A stretch of 64,000 bases of DNA, from contig NZ_MTQO01000028.1 in NCBI RefSeq assembly GCF_001984155.1, forward strand, positions 40,644 through 104,643, written 5' to 3'. Origin of the DNA: Actinosynnema sp. ALI-1.44. GTDB taxonomy: Bacteria > Actinomycetota > Actinomycetes > Mycobacteriales > Pseudonocardiaceae. Below the pieces are notes generated by a model. It did no database searches. It was given only the letters and a program-made list of their open reading frames with translations, and was not told the origin of the DNA. Positions 27,210-35,271 of the stretch are shown here, piece after piece. The first letter of the stretch is position 1. The number at the start of each line of letters is the position of its first letter. Position numbers and translations under genes: made by a program.

Positions 27210-27929
27210 ATGGGGGTTCCACAACAGCGGTCGCGGTCGCGCCATGGCGCAGGGTTGCCCGCTGTCACGGTTGAGCGGATCGTGGCCGAAGCTGTCGAGC
27301 TGACCGCGGCGGACGGCCTGGACAACTGGACGTTGCGGCAGCTCGCGGGGCGGATCGAGGCGTCACCGGCGGTGGTGTACCACCATGTGGGCGACCGGGA
27401 GGCGGTGGTCTGGCTCGTGCTGGACCACGTGGTGCGCCAGTTGGCCATCCCCCCGGAGACGTTGCCGTGGCGCGAGTGGTTCGGCCTGCTGCTCGAAGAC
27501 CACAGGGACGTGCTGCGCCGCTACCCCGGTGTCGCCAGGCGGCTGGCCATGCACGGCCCGCCCGCATCGTGCGGCGGCCCGATCATCGACCTGGGTGTGC
27601 GGTTGCTGCAGGAAGCCGGGTTCGGCGAGGACAGCGTGCTGGCCTACAACGTCATCATGACCACAGCGTGCCAGTACATCGCGCTCGAGGACGACCAGCG
27701 CGGTATCGCGGCCATGCGCACAGCGCACGCACGGGAGTACCAAGCGTTCTGTGACCGCGCCGACCTCCCGGGGCTCGCCGCTGTCGGTACTTTTGTAGCG
27801 GGAATGGTCGGCAGGCCCGAACGGGTCGCGGACTTCTTCACGGACTTGTTCCAGTACGCCGTCCACCGCTGCCTCGACGGTCTGGAACAGCGACTGGGGC
27901 GGTTGAGAGAATGGGAAACGAAGTCATGA
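27210..27929 (+). CDS. TetR-family regulator coupled to a type II thioesterase
   Basis: 239 residues from ATG 27210. HTH ~20-65 (TVERIVAEAVELTAADGLDNWTLRQLAG, split here as the two helices, then IEASPAVVYHHVGDREAVV). The C-terminal domain resembles TetR_C proteins of the actinorhodin-associated type. TACTGT at 27196-27201 lies about 8 bases before the ATG, a position fitting a -10 box of a leaderless transcript, within the short repeat CTAC-TGT-GTAG. The stop overlaps the thioesterase start (ATGA), so the two form one operon. Confidence 0.9.
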   Translation: MGVPQQRSRSRHGAGLPAVTVERIVAEAVELTAADGLDNWTLRQLAGRIEASPAVVYHHVGDREAVVWLVLDHVVRQLAIPPETLPWREWFGLLLEDHRDVLRRYPGVARRLAMHGPPASCGGPIIDLGVRLLQEAGFGEDSVLAYNVIMTTACQYIALEDDQRGIAAMRTAHAREYQAFCDRADLPGLAAVGTFVAGMVGRPERVADFFTDLFQYAVHRCLDGLEQRLGRLREWETKS

Positions 27930-28678
27930 CCGACGACCGGTGGATCCGACGCTTCGTCCAGGTGCCGGAGGCGTCCGCCCGGTTGGTGTGCCTGCCGCAC
28001 GCGGGCGGATCGGCCAGCTACTACCTGCCGGTGGCCAAGGCGCTGGCGCCGAAGGTGGAAGTGCTGGCGATCCAGTACCCGGGCAGGCAGGACAGGCGCA
28101 CGGAGCCGTGTCTGGAGTCGTGCCAGGAGATGGCCGAGGGGGTGTTCGCCGCACTCCAGCCGTACCTGGACAAGCCGTTGACGCTGTTCGGTCACAGCAT
28201 GGGCGCCTCGGTGTCGTACGAACTGCTGCGCAAGCTGGAGTCGGCCGGTGTGTGGCCGACCGCGCTGTTCGCCTCCGGCAGGCGCGCCCCCGGCCTCAAC
28301 CGGGACGAAGGCACCCACCGGCTCGACGACAGAGGCCTGATCGCGGAGGTGCAGAAGCTCGGCGGCGCGGGCTCCCACCTGCTCGACGACAAGGACATCC
28401 TCGGCATGGTGCTGCCGTCGATCCGCGGCGACTACCGCGCGGCGGAGACCTACACCTGGACGCCGGGGCCGAAGCTGAAGACCCCGATCCACGCCTTCGT
28501 CGGCGATGCCGACCCGAAGGTGACCGAGGACGAGGCGCGTGCGTGGAGCGAGTACACCGAGGGCGCGTCCGAACTGCGGGTCTTCCCCGGCGACCACTTC
28601 TACATCGACACCAACGCCGACGCGGTGATCGACGCCATCGCCAGGCACATCGAGGCCAGTCAGGCTGTCAGGCCGTGA
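27926..28678 (+). CDS. Type II thioesterase (editing TE)
   Basis: 250 residues from ATG 27926, which overlaps the TetR stop as ATGA; an in-frame ATG at 27911 is the alternative. Alpha/beta-hydrolase of the GrsT/RifR type: LVCLPHAGGSASYY near the start, nucleophile Ser in FGHSMGASV, Asp in VGDADPKV, His in PGDHFYI. These proteins hydrolyse wrongly primed carrier-protein intermediates of polyketide or non-ribosomal peptide synthases. No such synthase lies in the window, so it is an orphan, possibly acting in trans. The last 19 bases overlap the convergent cyclase-like gene. Confidence 0.92.
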   Translation: MTDDRWIRRFVQVPEASARLVCLPHAGGSASYYLPVAKALAPKVEVLAIQYPGRQDRRTEPCLESCQEMAEGVFAALQPYLDKPLTLFGHSMGASVSYELLRKLESAGVWPTALFASGRRAPGLNRDEGTHRLDDRGLIAEVQKLGGAGSHLLDDKDILGMVLPSIRGDYRAAETYTWTPGPKLKTPIHAFVGDADPKVTEDEARAWSEYTEGASELRVFPGDHFYIDTNADAVIDAIARHIEASQAVRP

Positions 28679-29289
28679 CCGCCGTACCCGGCCGCGCCGG
28701 GGATCCGCACCCACCCGCGCCTGCGGCGCCCGCCGACGCGGATGCGGACGGTCGGCTCGTACTCGGTGTCGTCGATCCCGACGTAACCGTGGCGGACCAC
28801 TGACTCGTAGATGTCCTCCGACACGACGAGGACGAGGGGCGCTGTGGTCTGCCGGAGCGTGCGCTTGAGCACCGGTGCGTCCACCAGTCGCGCGGTGACG
28901 TCGAGGTCCTCGCCGTACCACCCTCGGCCGTCGTTGTGCACCTCCCCCGCGTGGACGGCGGCGCGTAGCCGGAAACGGTGGTCGGGCTGTTCGGGGTCGT
29001 ACTCCCCGAGCAGTTCGGCCAGCGTCGGGACGACCATGGTCAGCAGGACGGTCTTCGGTGCCTGGTCGACCGGGTGGATGAGGATGAACGCGCCGTCTCC
29101 CCGGTCGATCACATCGCGGTGCTGCTCGCCGATCCCGCCGCGCCGCAGCGCCTCCTCGATCAGCTCGTACATCACTTTGCGCAGCAGCGCGCGTTCCCAG
29201 TTCGTCCTGGTCGTGGACCCTTCGATGTCCACGGCGAAGATCGTTCGGTGGCGGGGTAGTACAGGGGTGGGTGGCGATGACGTCGTCAT
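28660..29289 (-). CDS. Class III nucleotidyl cyclase-homology domain protein
   Basis: 209 residues, ATG 29289 preceded by GGAAGGGG. It has the class III fold: first metal Asp in IFAVDIEGST, second in DRGDGAFILIHP, an RLRAAVHAGEV strand, and GEDLDVTARLVDAP. The last motif normally reads VNxAAR; here the transition-state Asn is Asp while Arg is kept, so activity is uncertain. No sensor domain or membrane segment. It diverges from the XRE-GT2 pair across a 295-bp region with repeated ACTGAAATTC elements, which suggests co-regulation. It may be an effector or a degenerate cyclase-fold binding protein. Confidence 0.8.
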   Translation of the reverse strand: MTTSSPPTPVLPRHRTIFAVDIEGSTTRTNWERALLRKVMYELIEEALRRGGIGEQHRDVIDRGDGAFILIHPVDQAPKTVLLTMVVPTLAELLGEYDPEQPDHRFRLRAAVHAGEVHNDGRGWYGEDLDVTARLVDAPVLKRTLRQTTAPLVLVVSEDIYESVVRHGYVGIDDTEYEPTVRIRVGGRRRRGWVRIPGAAGYGGHGLTA

Positions 29290-29390
29290 GACGACCCCTT
29301 CCGGTTCGTTGCAACGCCTTGGCGGCGTGTCTCCTGGTTTCCTCCGTCCCTGCCTGCGAAGGTGAGCGGGTCGAGTCCTTCGGCCACTTC

Positions 29391-29576
29391 ACTGAAATTC
29401 CTGAAATCTACTGAAGTTAGCTCAACTTTGCTAAGCTTCAGCGTAGGGCCTGTACTGGTAAACCACAACGCTCACAGGTATCTACAACCGCATGGCAACA
29501 GCGAATAGGGGTTCCCTTTGCCTGCACAGCCGGATGTACACTTCGCCTCCTAATGCTTGACTGAAATTCACTGAAG
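29391..29576. promoter_or_regulatory. Repeated ACTGAAATTC / CTGAAG elements between divergent genes
   Basis: ACTGAAATTC occurs at 29391-29400 and again at 29560-29569, each followed by further CTGAA units (CTGAAATCTACTGAAG at 29401-29416; ACTGAAG at 29570-29576). Next to the first copy, CTGAAGTTAGC (29411-29421) faces GCTAAGCTTCAG (29430-29441) as an imperfect inverted repeat. The second copy ends 8 bases before the GTG start of the XRE gene, overlapping the likely promoter or leader. These are probably operators of the XRE protein itself. Confidence 0.5.
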
Positions 29577-29584
29577 GGTGACCA

Positions 29585-30670
29585 GTGTCCGCCGACGACC
29601 CGCGCCAAGCACTGGCGGCCAGGCTGCGGTCGCTGCGCGAACAGCACTGGCCGGGGCACGGCGTCATCACCCAGCTCCAGCTCGCGAAGGCACTCGGCGG
29701 ACGCAAGGGCCTGAGCGTCTCCCTGATCTCCTCGTGGGAAAGCACCACCAACCCCCACGTCCCCCCGGTGAACCGCCTTGAGGCGTACGCGACCTTCTTC
29801 GCGACCCGGCGTTCGCTGGAGAACGAGCCGTACCGGATCCTGCCCGCCAGCGAGCTCACCGACGCGGAGCGCACCGCCCAGGCCGCGTTGCGGGACGAAC
29901 TGCTCCACCTGCGCATGAAGGCAACCGCCGAACCGCAGGAAACCGCGTCGGCGCAGGAACCGTCGTTGCCGGGATTCTGGCATTTCGGCGACAACAACAT
30001 CGTCACCATCGTCTGCGCGCAACTGCCGGACTCGCTGCGGCAGACCGCCTACGCCGACCCGGACAGCCCGGACTACGCGGCGCTCTACACATACGCCGAC
30101 CCCGACGCGTTGATCGAGTTGTACGGTCACATCCGCGCGGCCAACCCGACCACTCGCGTGCACTTCAAGCCTGCGCCCGAACTCGAGCGGGACGACTACT
30201 CGTCCCACCTGGTGCTGCTCGGCGGAGTCGACTGGAACTTCGTCACCCGCGACCTGCTTGACCGCGTGGAACTGCCCGTGCGACAGGTCGCCAGGGACGG
30301 TGAGGGCGACATCGGAGGCTTCGAAGTGCGACGCGAGGACACGGTCGACCTGATCGCTCCTCAGCTGACCCGCGACGACCGGCTGATCGAGGACGTCGGG
30401 CACTTCTACCGCGGTGTCAACCCGTTCAACGCCTTGCGCACCGTCACCATCTGCAACGGCATGTTCGGCAAAGGCACGTACGGCGTGGTCCGCGCGCTGA
30501 CCGACAGCCGCTTCCGCGACCGCAACGGCGAGTTCCTCGCCCAGCGCTTCGCGGGCGCCCACGCGTTCAGCGTGATCACGCGCGTCCAGGTGGTGGGCGG
30601 CGAGGTCATCACGCCGGACTGGACCCTGCCGGAAACCCGCCTGCACGAGTGGTCTGAGAGCCCCGGATGA
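29585..30670 (+). CDS. XRE-family HTH protein with a C-terminal putative sensor domain
   Basis: 361 residues from GTG 29585 after GAAGGG. An N-terminal HTH (~8-70: LAARLRSLREQHWPG, TQLQLAKALGG and SVSLISSWE) is followed by a linker and a ~220-residue domain (140-361). Its patterns (FGDNNIVTIVCAQLP, YADPDALIELYGHIRAANP, HLVLLGGVDWN) suggest a Rossmann-like nucleotide-binding fold, but I cannot name the family. Similar proteins are widespread in actinomycetes next to enzymes. Its stop overlaps the glycosyltransferase start (ATGA), so regulator and enzyme are cotranslated. Confidence 0.8.
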   Translation: MSADDPRQALAARLRSLREQHWPGHGVITQLQLAKALGGRKGLSVSLISSWESTTNPHVPPVNRLEAYATFFATRRSLENEPYRILPASELTDAERTAQAALRDELLHLRMKATAEPQETASAQEPSLPGFWHFGDNNIVTIVCAQLPDSLRQTAYADPDSPDYAALYTYADPDALIELYGHIRAANPTTRVHFKPAPELERDDYSSHLVLLGGVDWNFVTRDLLDRVELPVRQVARDGEGDIGGFEVRREDTVDLIAPQLTRDDRLIEDVGHFYRGVNPFNALRTVTICNGMFGKGTYGVVRALTDSRFRDRNGEFLAQRFAGAHAFSVITRVQVVGGEVITPDWTLPETRLHEWSESPG

Positions 30671-31806
30671 CAACCGTCCCCTCGGGACGGCGGGGCCAGT
30701 CGCGCAACCACATCCCTTCCCACCAGAAGCTGATCACCCGCGATCCCGTCGCGGAGCCTGCCGAGATCGACGCCATCGTCGTACCTACCGCCCGGCCCGC
30801 GCGATACCTGTCGGAGGCGATCAGGCTGGCCCAGGAACAGGACTGCGTCCTGGTCGTGTTGTGCAGCAAGCGCGCCAGGGCGGAGTCCGCGCTCTGGATG
30901 GCCCGGCCGACGGGGATCAGGATCCTCGCCGTCGACGTCGACCTGCTCGCTCCCGACCTGCTGCCGGATCTGACCACGTCGGCGGTGATCCGCGGCAGCA
31001 AGTTCGACCGGCCGACCGACACCAGCATGAAGCGCAACTTCGGCCTGCTGCTCGCGCAGGTGGCCGGCTGGAAGCGGATCGTGTTCCTCGACGACGACAT
31101 CGAAGTGCCCCGCCCGCGTGACCTGGAGGACGCCGTCGGCCTGCTGGACGACTACGCGGGCGCCGGACTGTCGATCGGCGGGTTCTCGGACAATTCCGTT
31201 GTGTGCCACGCGTTTCGCGACGCGGGCGGCGACCAGGACACCTTCATCGGCGGCGGGGCGCTGGCGGTCGGCCACGACTCGTACACGTCCTTCTTCCCGA
31301 AGATCTACAACGAGGACTGGTTCTTCCTGCTCGACGAGCAGGGGCTGCGGCCGTCCGCCATCACCGGCGAAGTGGTCCAGGCGCGGTACGACCCGTACCG
31401 GGACGACCGGCGGGCCAGGTCGGAGGAACTGGGAGACAGCCTGGCCGAAGGGCTTTTCGCACTGCTGACCACCGGACGGGAACTGGCCGAGGCCGACAAA
31501 CCCCGGTACTGGCGGACGTTTCTGACCAAGCGCAGGTCGTTCATCGAAGAAGTGATCGGGATGGTGGGCGCCGCGCAGCTGCACTCGGCGCAGAAAGCAC
31601 GCATGATCGTCGCGCTGAAGGCGGCTCGCGGGCGCAACTGGCTGATCGAGCCCGAGTTGTGCGTGGCCTACCTGCGCGCCTGGCGTGCCGATCGTGTGGT
31701 CTGGCGCCGGTTCGTCGAAGAGTACGAAGCGGAGCACGCCGCGGGCGGACTGGAGAAACTGCTGGCGGACATCGGTCTCATGCACTGCTACGGCGGAGCG
31801 GTTTGA
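30667..31806 (+). CDS. GT2-like (GT-A fold) glycosyltransferase coupled to the XRE regulator
   Basis: 379 residues, ATG 30667 overlapping the XRE stop. The GT-A pattern is visible: an N-terminal VVPTARPARYLSEAIRLA strand-helix, the acidic metal/nucleotide motif VFLDDDIEVP near 147, FIGGGALAV, and the acceptor-site acidic pair in YNEDWFFL. No signal peptide or membrane segment, so it acts in the cytosol. Sugar donor and acceptor are unknown. Standing alone with a DNA-binding sensor and a cyclase-like neighbour, it does not belong to a normal polysaccharide cluster. Modification of a soluble target is possible (inference). Confidence 0.75.
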   Translation: MTTVPSGRRGQSRNHIPSHQKLITRDPVAEPAEIDAIVVPTARPARYLSEAIRLAQEQDCVLVVLCSKRARAESALWMARPTGIRILAVDVDLLAPDLLPDLTTSAVIRGSKFDRPTDTSMKRNFGLLLAQVAGWKRIVFLDDDIEVPRPRDLEDAVGLLDDYAGAGLSIGGFSDNSVVCHAFRDAGGDQDTFIGGGALAVGHDSYTSFFPKIYNEDWFFLLDEQGLRPSAITGEVVQARYDPYRDDRRARSEELGDSLAEGLFALLTTGRELAEADKPRYWRTFLTKRRSFIEEVIGMVGAAQLHSAQKARMIVALKAARGRNWLIEPELCVAYLRAWRADRVVWRRFVEEYEAEHAAGGLEKLLADIGLMHCYGGAV

Positions 31807-32290
31807 CCATCATGTGGCAGATCTCCACGCAGCGCTTGCGTGTGCCGTCCGGTAGTCGGACGTAGTACTGGCATTCGACAGGCGGGTGTGGCCACTGCTT
31901 GTAGCCGAGCCGCTCGTACAGGCGGTACGCGTCCGGGTTGTCGGTCCGCACCGCCAGCGCGACGCGGGAGTGGCCGTCGTCGACCAGCAGCTTTTCGGCC
32001 GCTATGACCAGTTCGGTGCCGATGCGCCTGTTGCGGTAGTCGGAGTGGACCTGCACGTGGTTGAGCAGCGGCACGCCTGGCAGGTGTTGGCGTACCTCCA
32101 CTTCCTCGGCCGCCTGCTTCCAGACGTAGACGGCTCCGATCGGGGTGTCGTGGTCCCACGCCGTCAATAGGACGCCGTGCTCGCCCGCCTGCCTGACCAG
32201 CCGGTCGGCGAAGAAGTCCGCCTCGCCGAAGGTGCCGATCAGCACGGCTAAGTCGACGTCCCTCGCAGGCCTTATCTCGACGCCGCTCAT
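31778..32290 (-). CDS. GNAT-family N-acetyltransferase
   Basis: 170 residues, ATG 32290 with GGAGGGGAG upstream. GNAT core with acetyl-CoA pyrophosphate-binding segment VHSDYRNRRIGTELVIAAE (Q/RxxGxG/A type), then VALAVRTDNPDAYRLYERLGY typical of motif B. The substrate is unknown. It converges on the glycosyltransferase gene, overlapping by 29 bases. Confidence 0.92.
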   Translation of the reverse strand: MSGVEIRPARDVDLAVLIGTFGEADFFADRLVRQAGEHGVLLTAWDHDTPIGAVYVWKQAAEEVEVRQHLPGVPLLNHVQVHSDYRNRRIGTELVIAAEKLLVDDGHSRVALAVRTDNPDAYRLYERLGYKQWPHPPVECQYYVRLPDGTRKRCVEICHMMVKPLRRSSA

Positions 32291-32346
32291 GGGCTCCCCT
32301 CCCAGTTGGGCGAACGACCATCACGTGACCACTAGACTTACCAGCA

Positions 32347-33414
32347 ATGCGAAAGTGGCGCTGGCACCTGATGGCACTCGCGGGGTTGCTCGCGGTCGCA
32401 CTCGTCGCGGTCTTCGTCATCGGCGGCGACCAGCAACAACAGCCCGAACCCGGCCTGCGGCCACCGGAGAACGCCCCCCGTGTGCTGGTCGCGATGGGCG
32501 ACAGCACGATCTCCGGTGAGGGCGCCGGTGACTACGAACCGGGCACCAACGGCGAGAAAGGTGACTGGTGTCACCGTTCACGCAACGCCTCCATCCACAA
32601 GACCGGCATGGCCGACATCGCGATGACCATCAGCCTCGCCTGTTCCGGTGCGTCCAGCGCACAGGTCGGTCTGGGTGAGGCCAAGCAGTACACCGAGCCG
32701 TCGCAGGCGGGCAGGCTCGCGGTGGTCGCACGGCAGCAGCGGGTCGTCGCCGTCGTGGTCGCCGTCGGCGCCAACGACGACCCGTCGTTCGCCAACTCGC
32801 TCAACAGTTGCGTCGAGGCGTGGTTCGACAGCGGCAAACCCTCGTGCGGCCAGGGTGTCGGCCGGGAGTGGCAGCGCCGGATCGACGCGATGACCCCGAA
32901 GGTCACCCGTGTCCTGCAGGACATCAAGAAGGTCATGACCGGCGCCGGGTACCAAGACAGCGACTACCAACTCGTGCTGCAGTCGTACGCCGCTCCGGTC
33001 GCCCCCAACGTGCTGGACGACCTCCAGGACCTGTCCGGCTGTCCCTTCCGCACCGAGGACCTGGAGTGGGTGCGGGACAAGGCGGTGCCGACGCTCACCG
33101 CCGGATTGCGCAAGGCCGCTCAGGACGGGGGCGCACGGTTCCTCGACCTGTCGCGGGCGGGCATCGGGCGTGAGGCGTGCTCACAGCGTGACGCGAGCAA
33201 GGAGTGGTTCCGGCGGTTGTCGGTGCAGTGGACGGACCTGCGCGCGCAGGAACGGGCCAACCACGCGCTGCAGGAGTCGTTCCACCCCAACGCCGCGGGC
33301 TACGAACAGGTCGGCAAGTGCGTCGGTGAGTTCCTGAACATCGCCGCGCGCGCGGCCAGTTGCCTCGCCGGTCCGGACGGCGACCTGCACGCCGCCCCGA
33401 CCGTCGGGTCGTGA
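32347..33414 (+). CDS. Secreted or membrane-anchored SGNH/GDSL hydrolase
   Basis: 355 residues. An N-terminal hydrophobic segment (~8-27) acts as signal or anchor and is followed by a QQQQPEPG linker. The SGNH blocks are VAMGDSTISGEGAG (nucleophile Ser near 57), a Gly in ACSGASSAQ, Asn in VGANDDPSF and His in SFHPNAAGY. Three pairs of Cys (for example CHRS, CSGA, CVEAW, CGQG, CPFR, CSQR) suggest disulfides. Probably an extracellular esterase or lipase. Confidence 0.9.
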   Translation: MRKWRWHLMALAGLLAVALVAVFVIGGDQQQQPEPGLRPPENAPRVLVAMGDSTISGEGAGDYEPGTNGEKGDWCHRSRNASIHKTGMADIAMTISLACSGASSAQVGLGEAKQYTEPSQAGRLAVVARQQRVVAVVVAVGANDDPSFANSLNSCVEAWFDSGKPSCGQGVGREWQRRIDAMTPKVTRVLQDIKKVMTGAGYQDSDYQLVLQSYAAPVAPNVLDDLQDLSGCPFRTEDLEWVRDKAVPTLTAGLRKAAQDGGARFLDLSRAGIGREACSQRDASKEWFRRLSVQWTDLRAQERANHALQESFHPNAAGYEQVGKCVGEFLNIAARAASCLAGPDGDLHAAPTVGS

Positions 33415-33424
33415 TCTGGGTGGT

Positions 33425-34747
33425 TCATGACCCGGCTGGTGCCCGTTTGCCGCGGAAGTGGTTGAACAGCAGGTTCAACACCACCGCCGACACCGCGCCC
33501 GCGCTGATCCCGGACTCCATGACGGTGCGGAACCAGTTCGGGAACTGGCTGTAGATGGTCGGCACGGCTGTCGGGATCAGGCCGATGCCCAGTGACACCG
33601 CCACGACCATCATGTTGCCGCTGTTGTCGAAGGCGACCTTGGCCAGCATCTTCACGCCGATCGCCGCCACCGTCCCGAACATCACGATGCCCGCGCCGCC
33701 GAGCACGGGCGCCGGGATCCTGGCGACGACCTCGCCGAGCACCGGGAACAGACCGAGGATCACCAGTATCACGCCGCCTGCCGCGACGACGAACCTGCTG
33801 TACACCTTCGTCAACCCGACAAGTCCGGCGTTCTGCCCGAAAGCCGTGTACGGGAACGTGTTGAACACCCCGCCGAGCACAGTGGACAGTCCATCCGCGC
33901 GCAGCCCGTCGGCCAGCCGCCTGCCGTCGACCGGCCGACCGGCCATCTCGCCGACCGCGAGGATGTCACCGGTCGTCTCGGTCATCGTGACCAGCATGAC
34001 CACCACCATCGCGATGACGGCGGCGACGTCGAAACTCGGCAGTCCGAAGTGGAACGGCGTGCTGACGCCGAAGACCGGCGCGTCGGCGACACCGGAGAAG
34101 TCCGTGAACCCCAACGGGATCGCGACGACGGTACCGACCGCGATCGCGACGAGCACCGAGATCCGGCTCAGCGCCGGTGGCGCGAATCGTTGCACGACGA
34201 GGACGAGCAGCAGCACACCGAGCGCGAGCGCCAGGTTGCGCGGCGCCCCGAAGCTCGGCGAGCCGGCCCCGCCGGCAGCCCAGTTCACCGACACGGGAAT
34301 CAACGCGAGGCCGATGATCGTGATCACCGTGCCGGTCACCAGCGGCGGGAAGAACCGCAGCAGCCTGCCCCACAGCGGCGCCAGCAGGACCGTGACCACC
34401 CCGGCGACGATCACCGCGCCGTAGATCGCGGTGATCCCCTCGCTCTTGCCGATCAGCACCATCGGGGTGACGGCGGCGAACGTGCAGCCCTGCATCAGCG
34501 GCAGCCGCGCGCCGAACCGCCAGAACCCGAGGCACTGGATCAGCGTGGCCACGCCGCACACCAGCAGGTCGGCGTTGATCAGGTAACCGATGTCGGCTTT
34601 GGACAGGCCCAGCGCGCCGCCAACGATCAGCGGGACGGCGACGGCGCCCGCGTACATCGCCAGCACGTGCTGCAGCCCCAGCGCGACCGTCTGGCCGAGC
34701 GGTGGCACCTGGTCCACCGGGTGCTCGCCGCGTTTGATTCCGAACAT
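33425..34747 (-). CDS. NCS2-family purine (xanthine/uric acid) permease
   Basis: 440 residues, ATG 34747. About 12-14 transmembrane helices. Family signatures: LGLQHVLAMYAGAVAVPLIVG at the start (TM1) and the substrate-site motif NTFPYTAFGQNAGLVGLT, with the conserved Gln and Asn. MTETTGDILAVGEMAGR in TM8 is typical of xanthine/urate rather than uracil carriers. It imports purines by proton or sodium symport. No purine-catabolism gene lies next to it. It converges on the GDSL gene with 10 bp between. Confidence 0.93.
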   Translation of the reverse strand: MFGIKRGEHPVDQVPPLGQTVALGLQHVLAMYAGAVAVPLIVGGALGLSKADIGYLINADLLVCGVATLIQCLGFWRFGARLPLMQGCTFAAVTPMVLIGKSEGITAIYGAVIVAGVVTVLLAPLWGRLLRFFPPLVTGTVITIIGLALIPVSVNWAAGGAGSPSFGAPRNLALALGVLLLVLVVQRFAPPALSRISVLVAIAVGTVVAIPLGFTDFSGVADAPVFGVSTPFHFGLPSFDVAAVIAMVVVMLVTMTETTGDILAVGEMAGRPVDGRRLADGLRADGLSTVLGGVFNTFPYTAFGQNAGLVGLTKVYSRFVVAAGGVILVILGLFPVLGEVVARIPAPVLGGAGIVMFGTVAAIGVKMLAKVAFDNSGNMMVVAVSLGIGLIPTAVPTIYSQFPNWFRTVMESGISAGAVSAVVLNLLFNHFRGKRAPAGS

Positions 34748-34812
34748 CGGCGCATCCTGCCAGTCCGGTACCCGGTTGGGGAATCACCGATGAGGCAGAC
34801 GCCCGGTTTTCC

Positions 34813-35271
34813 CTAGAGGGACGGCGGGCGCGCCTCGTAGGGCGTGGAAAGCACGACCGTGGTGCGGGTGGACACTTTCGCGGCTTCCCGGACCTGGCGC
34901 AGCAGGTCCTCCAGGTCCGCGGGCGTGCCGACGCGGACGAGGAGGATGTACGACTCGTCACCGGCGACCGAATAGCACGATTCGATCGCGGAGATGTGCG
35001 CGAGCCGTTGCGGGTAGTCGTCCGGCGCGGCGGGGTCGATCGGCGTCAACGACACGAACGCCGTCAGCGGCAAACCTATCGCGTCGGCGTCCAGCCGCGC
35101 GGTGTAGCCGCGGATGACGTCGCGCTGCTCCAGCCGTCTGACCCGCTGGTGCACCGCGGACACGCTCAGGCCCACCCGCTCGGCCAGGTCGGTGAAGCTG
35201 CAGCGGCCGTCCGCCGCCAGCTCGCGCACGATGGCCTGGTCGAGCGGTTCCAGGTGCTGGGGTGTGCTCAC
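34813..35271 (-). CDS. Lrp/AsnC-family regulator
   Basis: 152 residues from GTG 35271, which overlaps the PepP stop as GTGA; the frame continues upstream but inside pepP. HTH ~10-55 (LDQAIVRELAADGRCSFTDLAERVGLSVSAVHQRVRRLE, in two helices), then the RAM effector domain with ISAIESCYSVAGDESYILLVRVG. Such regulators respond to amino acids. Being third in the MFS-PepP-Lrp operon, it probably links peptide or amino-acid supply to expression of the operon. Confidence 0.93.
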   Translation of the reverse strand: MSTPQHLEPLDQAIVRELAADGRCSFTDLAERVGLSVSAVHQRVRRLEQRDVIRGYTARLDADAIGLPLTAFVSLTPIDPAAPDDYPQRLAHISAIESCYSVAGDESYILLVRVGTPADLEDLLRQVREAAKVSTRTTVVLSTPYEARPPSL

